Shown: positions 57,883-64,000 of the stretch, one piece after another
How positions within the stretch are numbered: position 1 is the stretch's first letter
Layout: every line of letters begins with the position of its first letter
Assembly (NCBI GenBank): GCA_934149405.1
Contig: CAKPEV010000002.1
Location: forward strand, 62,001 to 126,000
From: an uncultured Clostridia bacterium
Lineage (GTDB): Bacteria > Bacillota > Clostridia > TANB77 > UBA1234
Direction of reading: 5' to 3'
DNA: 64,000 nucleotides
Position numbers and translations under genes: made by a program
Notes under the pieces: generated by a model
The model's input: only the letters and a program-made list of their open reading frames with translations
Told to the model about the DNA's origin: nothing
The model's database searches: none

Positions 57883-58830
57883 ATGATACACAAAATAAAA
57901 ATAGGAAATGTAGAAATAAATAATAATGTTTTTTTAGCGCCAATGGCTGGAATAACAGATGTGCCTTATAGAAGCATTTGTAAGGAATTTGGCGCTGGAC
58001 TTACATATAGTGAAATGATAAGTGCAAAAGGAATGCATTATAACGATGAGAAAACAAAGCTATTAATGAAAAAAGCGGAAAATGAAACTCCATTTGCTGT
58101 TCAAATTTTTGGCTCAGACGCAGATATACTGGCAAAAGTCGCAGAAGAGATAAGTGATAGTGCGGATATAATAGATATGAATATGGGATGTCCGGCACCG
58201 AAGGTTGTAAAAAATGGGGATGGTTCAAAATTAATGTTAAGTCCAGACTTGATAGATGAAATAACAAAAAAGGTGGTTGAAAAAGCAAAGGTTCCGGTAA
58301 CAATAAAAATCAGAAAAGGCTGGGACAAAGAGCACGTAAATGCAGTACAAATAGCAAAAATAGCCGAGAAAAATGGTATTTCAGCGATAACGGTGCATGG
58401 AAGAACTAGAGAAGAATTTTATTCAGGTAAAGCGGACTGGGATATAATAAAAGAGGTTAAAGATTCTGTATCTATACCTGTGATTGGAAATGGCGATATA
58501 ACTGGCATAGAAGCAGCAAACGAGATATTTGAAAAAACAAATTGTGATGCTATAATGATAGGAAGAGCAAGCTTGGGAAATCCATGGATATTTGAAGAAA
58601 TAATTTCAGGTCAAAAGGTAAATAAAACATGTGAAGATGTTAAGAAGATGATAGAAAAACATCTAGAAATGTTAATTAAAGAAAAAGGTGAATATACTGC
58701 AATAAGAGAAATGAGAAAGCATATTGCATGGTACATAAAAGGATTTGCAAATGCTGCCGAAATAAGAAAGCGAGTAAATGAAATAGATGAGCTAGAAGAA
58801 CTTAAGAATATGATACAGAATATATCGTAA
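57883..58830 (+). CDS. dus: tRNA-dihydrouridine synthase, DusB-like
   Basis: 315 residues. FMN TIM barrel: FLAPMAGITDVPYRSICKEFGAGLTYSEMISAKG near the start (given as two motifs APMAGITD and YSEMISAKG), DMNMGCPAPKVVKNGDGS with the catalytic Cys in GCP, ITVHGRTREEFYSG, VIGNGDI and MIGRASLGNPW. Reduces uridine to dihydrouridine in the tRNA D loop. The start ATG follows AGGAAA. 52 bp after rodA, so probably in that operon. Confidence 0.93.
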   Translation: MIHKIKIGNVEINNNVFLAPMAGITDVPYRSICKEFGAGLTYSEMISAKGMHYNDEKTKLLMKKAENETPFAVQIFGSDADILAKVAEEISDSADIIDMNMGCPAPKVVKNGDGSKLMLSPDLIDEITKKVVEKAKVPVTIKIRKGWDKEHVNAVQIAKIAEKNGISAITVHGRTREEFYSGKADWDIIKEVKDSVSIPVIGNGDITGIEAANEIFEKTNCDAIMIGRASLGNPWIFEEIISGQKVNKTCEDVKKMIEKHLEMLIKEKGEYTAIREMRKHIAWYIKGFANAAEIRKRVNEIDELEELKNMIQNIS

Positions 58831-58891
58831 TGAACTCTATTTTTGAAAATTGGCATTATAAGTATGAATTTAAAATTAGCGAAAAAACTAA

Positions 58892-58978
58892 AAGAGACTA
58901 AATATAATTGAGATTAAAATAAGCATAATCTCAAAAGAAAAAGACAACTTTTTCTTGAATTTAGTCTCTTATTTTTTT
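58892..58978. terminator. branched hairpin terminator between dus and mazF
   Basis: Outer stem AAGAGACTAAAT / ATTTAGTCTCTT encloses two smaller stems, TTGAGATT / AATCTCAA and AGAAAAAG / CTTTTTCT, giving a three-way junction followed by ATTTTTTT. Works for dus (plus); its position suits the convergent mazF too. Confidence 0.7.
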
Positions 58979-59324
58979 AACCTTGCAAACCAAAACTAAT
59001 GCCAAGAGCATTGTTTACTTGCCCCATAATTGATTCATCGACTTGACCAATTTTTTCTTTAAGCCTAGATTTATCAATGGTTCGTATTTGTTCTGCTAAA
59101 ATAACAGAATTTTTCATTAACCCATAATCTTTTGAATTAATATTAATATGTGTAGGAAGCCTATTTTTACTTGTTTGTGAGGTAATTGCCGCTGCAATAA
59201 CAGTGGGACTAAACTTATTTCCAACATCATTTTGAATTATTAAAACTGGCCTAATACCACCTTGCTCAGAACCTATAACAGGGCTTAAGTCAGCATAATA
59301 CATATCTCCTCTTTTAATAGTCAA
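58977..59324 (-). CDS. mazF: MazF/PemK-family mRNA interferase
   Basis: 115 residues, standard. [30 protein letters not shown], the [14 protein letters not shown] loop, and [16 protein letters not shown], all typical of NdoA/MazF sequence-specific endoribonucleases. The start is TTG 59324, 5 bp after GAGGTGA. No MazE-like antitoxin ORF is visible in the 190 bp upstream, so the partner is missing, very small, or elsewhere. Confidence 0.93.
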   Translation of the reverse strand: MTIKRGDMYYADLSPVIGSEQGGIRPVLIIQNDVGNKFSPTVIAAAITSQTSKNRLPTHININSKDYGLMKNSVILAEQIRTIDKSRLKEKIGQVDESIMGQVNNALGISFGLQG

Positions 59325-59514
59325 ATAACTCACCTCTATTTCTATGTGTAATATAATTGTTTCCTCAAAATAAGATTTTTATTCCAAAATATAGGTGGTA
59401 TAGTATATATTATGCATAAGTGGGCGTTATGTTAATTGAAATATTGCATTTTAAGTCAAAATATGTTAAAATTTAAGGAGATGTATATATTAAATAAGAG
59501 ATTGGAGTATGCTT

Positions 59515-60774
59515 ATGGATATAAAATTTATTAATCAGCCTAAAGAATTAAAAATGGGAGATATCCTTAGAAAAAGGCTAGAAGAAAGATTTGATGATGC
59601 ATGGATTATTTCTGGAATTGTAAAAGATTCTGGAATTGAATATCTATTTGAAAGCATTGAAAAGGGAATTAGCAATGATATAAAAGTACATATGTTAATT
59701 GGTGTTGATAGAAAAAATACTTCAAAAGATATTTTGTTAAAACTATTATCAGCTGGAGTTGATTTGAATATTCATGTTAATCAAGAAGAAGATAAGGTTG
59801 AAACGAGAGTTTATGTTTTTGAATCAAATGCTGGCGACTCTTATGTTTATTTGTGTGGTGGCAAACTTTCAGAAGGAGGTTTGTTAGAAAACATTTGCTT
59901 AATAACAGAAATTAGATATTCAATAGAAGATAAAGATAGCTTTAAAATTTTTAAAAATCAATTATTGCAAGGAACAGCAAATAATTTCAAAACGGTTGAT
60001 AGAGAAGATATAATTTTGCTAGCAAAGAATGGTGAAATATTAAGCAGGATTATAGATAGAAAGATACCAAGCATAAGTGAATTGTACGGAAATAAAGAAC
60101 AATCAATCGGGGAGCAAGTATATGACGAAGGTGCAAACTTAGGCTTATTTAATGTAGATGATTTGGATAATGTGGATATAGAGTTCGACGATGGAATTGA
60201 ACTTAGAAAAAATGTAGAATTAGAAGTAGAAAAGGAAGCTAAAAAAGATATATTAGAAACAACCAAAACAGAAAAAGATTTGAAAAGGCTTTTAGGAAAA
60301 GATTATAACGTTCAAGAAAATGAAAACAAGAAAACAAAAATAATAAAAGATATAAAAGAAATAAATTCTGAGAATGTTACAACATTAATTATTGAAGCAG
60401 GTAAGATAGCAAAAACAGGAGCAGACGAAGGAAAAATAAGATTACCCAAATCTTTAGCGACGTTGGTAGAGAAGTTTTTAAACATTTCAGAAAATGAAGA
60501 TAAGGATATAGAAGTAGAAATATTAGATAATAAAAATGGTGAAAAGTATAGCGATATAGCTAAGTTTGCCAATAACGGAAAAGGCATTTCTATATATTCA
60601 AAAGTTATAGAAAGATTAGATTTAGACGAAATTGACATAGTAAGAATATTAAAAAGTGATGGAGCAAAGTATAGCATAGAAATAATAAGAAAAGATACAA
60701 CCGAGTATGCGATATGGGAAAGATATTGTGTAAATAATCTAAAGGGTACTTCAAGAAGATACGGAATTATTTAA
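59515..60774 (+). CDS. hypothetical protein with degenerate phospholipase-D-like N-terminal domain
   Basis: 419 residues. Residues about 1-160 resemble a PLD-like (NgoFVII/helicase-associated) fold in outline: DDAWIISGIVKDSGIEYL, VHMLIGVDRKNTSKDIL, and YVYLCGGKLSEGGLLEN where active PLDs have GSxNxxxxGL. The HxK catalytic motif is not present, so it is probably a non-enzymatic binding domain. The middle (about 230-290) is acidic and lysine-rich; the C-terminal part (about 285-419) is a separate alpha/beta domain ending in TSRRYGII. The start is ATG 59515 after TTGGAG. Family placement is tentative. Confidence 0.5.
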   Translation: MDIKFINQPKELKMGDILRKRLEERFDDAWIISGIVKDSGIEYLFESIEKGISNDIKVHMLIGVDRKNTSKDILLKLLSAGVDLNIHVNQEEDKVETRVYVFESNAGDSYVYLCGGKLSEGGLLENICLITEIRYSIEDKDSFKIFKNQLLQGTANNFKTVDREDIILLAKNGEILSRIIDRKIPSISELYGNKEQSIGEQVYDEGANLGLFNVDDLDNVDIEFDDGIELRKNVELEVEKEAKKDILETTKTEKDLKRLLGKDYNVQENENKKTKIIKDIKEINSENVTTLIIEAGKIAKTGADEGKIRLPKSLATLVEKFLNISENEDKDIEVEILDNKNGEKYSDIAKFANNGKGISIYSKVIERLDLDEIDIVRILKSDGAKYSIEIIRKDTTEYAIWERYCVNNLKGTSRRYGII

Positions 60775-60788
60775 TAAGATGTAAAATT

Positions 60789-60838
60789 AAACAAGCATTA
60801 ATGGTCAAATAAATTGATTATTAATGCTTGTTTTTGTC
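60789..60838 (+). terminator. terminator after PLD-like gene
   Basis: AACAAGCATTAAT / ATTAATGCTTGTT stem followed by TTTG. Confidence 0.85.
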
Positions 60839-60950
60839 TAAAAGAAAAGCCGTAAAGATATTACGGAAGCACAAAAAACACTTGAAAACAATATTATATA
60901 TATATATAATTGTTTAGTGAGAAGATACTAAAGAAAAGGGGAAATAAATT

Positions 60951-61202
60951 ATGAGCGACAGAAAATTTTGGATATTTTTAATATTTTTATTTTCAGGAAT
61001 TATTATAGGGGGGTTGCTTGGAGAACTTGCAAAAAGTGTGTCTTGGCTTTCGTGGCTTGGATATGGGGAAAGCTTTGGTTTAACAGAGCCACTTGTACTT
61101 GACATAGCAATTTTGCAACTTACATTTAGCGTAATGATACATCTAAATGTTGCAAGCATTATAGGAATAATAATAGCTATAATTGTATACAAAAAAATAT
61201 AG
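60951..61202 (+). CDS. DUF4321 small membrane protein
   Basis: 83 residues, two membrane segments (about 6-25 and 55-80) with a GLLGELAKSVSWLSWL loop between them. Matches DUF4321, a small Clostridia protein commonly found upstream of radC/mreB. Function unknown. The start ATG follows AAGGGGAAA. 32 bp before radC, so probably the first gene of the radC-mreBCD operon. Confidence 0.8.
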   Translation: MSDRKFWIFLIFLFSGIIIGGLLGELAKSVSWLSWLGYGESFGLTEPLVLDIAILQLTFSVMIHLNVASIIGIIIAIIVYKKI

Positions 61203-61234
61203 GGACCAATCTTTTATAAATAAGGAGAGGTTAA

Positions 61235-62961
<1,727 letters not shown>

Positions 62962-62993
62962 AAAATTAAATTTGTGTAAGGGAGGATAAATTC

Positions 62994-63821
62994 TTGCAAA
63001 GAGAAAGAGTAAAGATTTTTTTGAAGATTATATTTATAATTGCAATATTTATTTTAATAAATTACACAAACGGAAACAGTAGAAAAGTCACTATATTTGA
63101 AAATGTGGTTACAAATTTAATATCATTACCTCAGAGATTTATAGTGAATGCTAAAAATTATACTTCGGAAAATAATGAGTATTTTTCTAATGTAGAAAGG
63201 CTACAAAAGGAAAATGAGGAGCTAACACAGGAATTAAAAGAGATAAACGAAAAGCTACTTAATTATGAAAATTTGCAGGCAGAAAATGAATTGCTAAAAA
63301 AACATATTAAATTGGCTAATTTATATCCTGATTATTCAATTATTGTAGCAGATATAATAACAGCATCAACAAGCAACTGGGAGTACACGTATACAATAAA
63401 TAGAGGAAGCAAAGATGGAATAGAACCTAATATGGCAGTAATAGCAGAGAGTGGATTAGTCGGATATATTGAATCTGTAACTTCAAACACAGCAAAGGTC
63501 GTATCTATATTAGATGCAGGAAATGCGGTTAGTGCAAGAGTTACAAGAACAAGAGATACTGTAATATCAAAAGGAAGTTTATCACTTGCAGAAAAAAGAC
63601 AAATGAGAATAACTAATATCCCTATAGGAGTTTCATTAATTGAAGGAGATAAAATAGAAACATCTGGACTTGGAGGAATTTATCCTAAAGGAATTCTAAT
63701 AGGAAAAGTAAGGAGCTTTGAGCAAAAGAGTAATCCTGTAGAAAATGAAGCGATAATAGAATCGTATGTTGATTTTGATAAATTAGAAACAGTAGCTGTA
63801 ATTTGTGTTTCACAAGAGTAA
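62994..63821 (+). CDS. mreC: cell shape-determining protein MreC
   Basis: 275 residues. Short cytoplasmic N-terminus, one membrane helix (about 7-25), a coiled coil (about 60-105, VERLQKENEELTQELKE), then the periplasmic-type double beta-barrel with INRGSKDGIEPNMAVIAESGLVGYI and TSGLGGIYPKGILIGKV. Bridges MreB-MreD and the PBP/RodA synthase. The start is TTG 62994, 8 bp after GGAGG. 32 bp after mreB. Confidence 0.95.
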   Translation: MQRERVKIFLKIIFIIAIFILINYTNGNSRKVTIFENVVTNLISLPQRFIVNAKNYTSENNEYFSNVERLQKENEELTQELKEINEKLLNYENLQAENELLKKHIKLANLYPDYSIIVADIITASTSNWEYTYTINRGSKDGIEPNMAVIAESGLVGYIESVTSNTAKVVSILDAGNAVSARVTRTRDTVISKGSLSLAEKRQMRITNIPIGVSLIEGDKIETSGLGGIYPKGILIGKVRSFEQKSNPVENEAIIESYVDFDKLETVAVICVSQE

Positions 63822-63834
63822 AGTTGGAGGGTAA

Positions 63835-64000
63835 ATGAAAAAATTTTTAGTTGGTCTAATTATATTTATAGTTATAGTGGTGGCAATGCTTGTGCAAATA
63901 AACTTGCTTAGTGTTGTAACTTTCTTTGGAACGGCCGCTAATATTGGAATTGTTCTAACAACTGGAATAGGACTCATGTGCGGAAAAGAAGTTGGCGGAA
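63835..64000 (+). CDS. mreD: rod shape-determining protein MreD, N-terminal part (cut by right edge)
   Basis: The first 55 residues only. Starts MKKFLVGLIIFIVIVVAM, then VQINLLSVVTFFGTAANIGIVLTTGIGLM, a hydrophobic multi-spanning pattern typical of MreD (family P-N/A-N motif seen as AANIG). The start ATG is behind TTGGAGGG, 13 bp after mreC. Identification rests largely on gene order. Confidence 0.82.
   Translation, partial: MKKFLVGLIIFIVIVVAMLVQINLLSVVTFFGTAANIGIVLTTGIGLMCGKEVGG

Overview
The window is AT-rich DNA from a low-GC Gram-positive bacterium, most likely an uncultivated member of the Clostridia (Bacillota). The evidence is a Firmicutes-style origin (rpmH-rnpA-yidC-jag-mnmE-mnmG-rsmG on one side, dnaA-dnaN-recF-remB-gyrB on the other), parAB with parS sites, a four-subunit ferredoxin oxidoreductase, mreBCD/minDE/rodA, AGA as the main arginine codon, many TTG starts behind strong Shine-Dalgarno sites, and U-tailed hairpin terminators. 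I cannot name the species. UGA, UAA and UAG all behave as stops.

Layout. 1-8881 (minus): a large cyclic glucan synthase cut by the left edge, a CwlD-like amidase, a GGDEF protein, rsmA, a 3D-domain protein. 9098-20832: envelope and regulatory genes, namely an SLH protein, a secreted metallo-beta-lactamase-fold protein, two divergent tRNA-Pro genes, a BlaI/BlaR1-type pair whose sensor protease is fused to an M23 peptidase, a RhuM-like gene, a pilin-like protein, ttcA and a phosphodiester glycosidase. 20886-28727 (minus): phosphohexomutase, gyrB, remB, recF, dnaN, dnaA. 26925-29400: oriC elements on both sides of dnaA. 29423-39903 (plus): the origin-proximal operon, a minus-strand J-domain gene and parAB. 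40067-46478: two tRNA-Ser genes, mecA, a GerMN protein, the porGDAB operon and a cytidylate-kinase-like gene. 46755-51216: a pilin-like surface protein with a second, inverted C-terminal cassette. 51303-55102: M18 aminopeptidase and an amidoligase gene pair. 55202-64000: minDE, rodA, dus, mazF, radC, mreB, mreC and the start of mreD.

Main result. Five genes (cyclic glucan synthase, blaR1-M23, amidoligase, rodA, mreB) are each split by one extra base, and in all five the extra base is a C that turns a GGN glycine codon into an in-frame CGG. Dropping into the +1 frame at that CGG restores the family sequence and yields the glycine expected in MreB. Reading both strands by eye, I found no in-frame CGG in any other gene except two in the J-domain gene; CGA, CGC, CGT and AGG are used normally. 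This suggests that CGG is unassigned or nearly so here, and that it works as a +1 frameshift codon, so that these genes are functional rather than decayed.

Second result. The C-terminal region of the pilin-like surface gene is flanked by 77-bp inverted repeats (45 bp of them perfect). An alternative, start-less, Cys-rich C-terminal cassette lies in the opposite orientation behind a shared central hairpin, which is the layout of an invertible antigenic switch.
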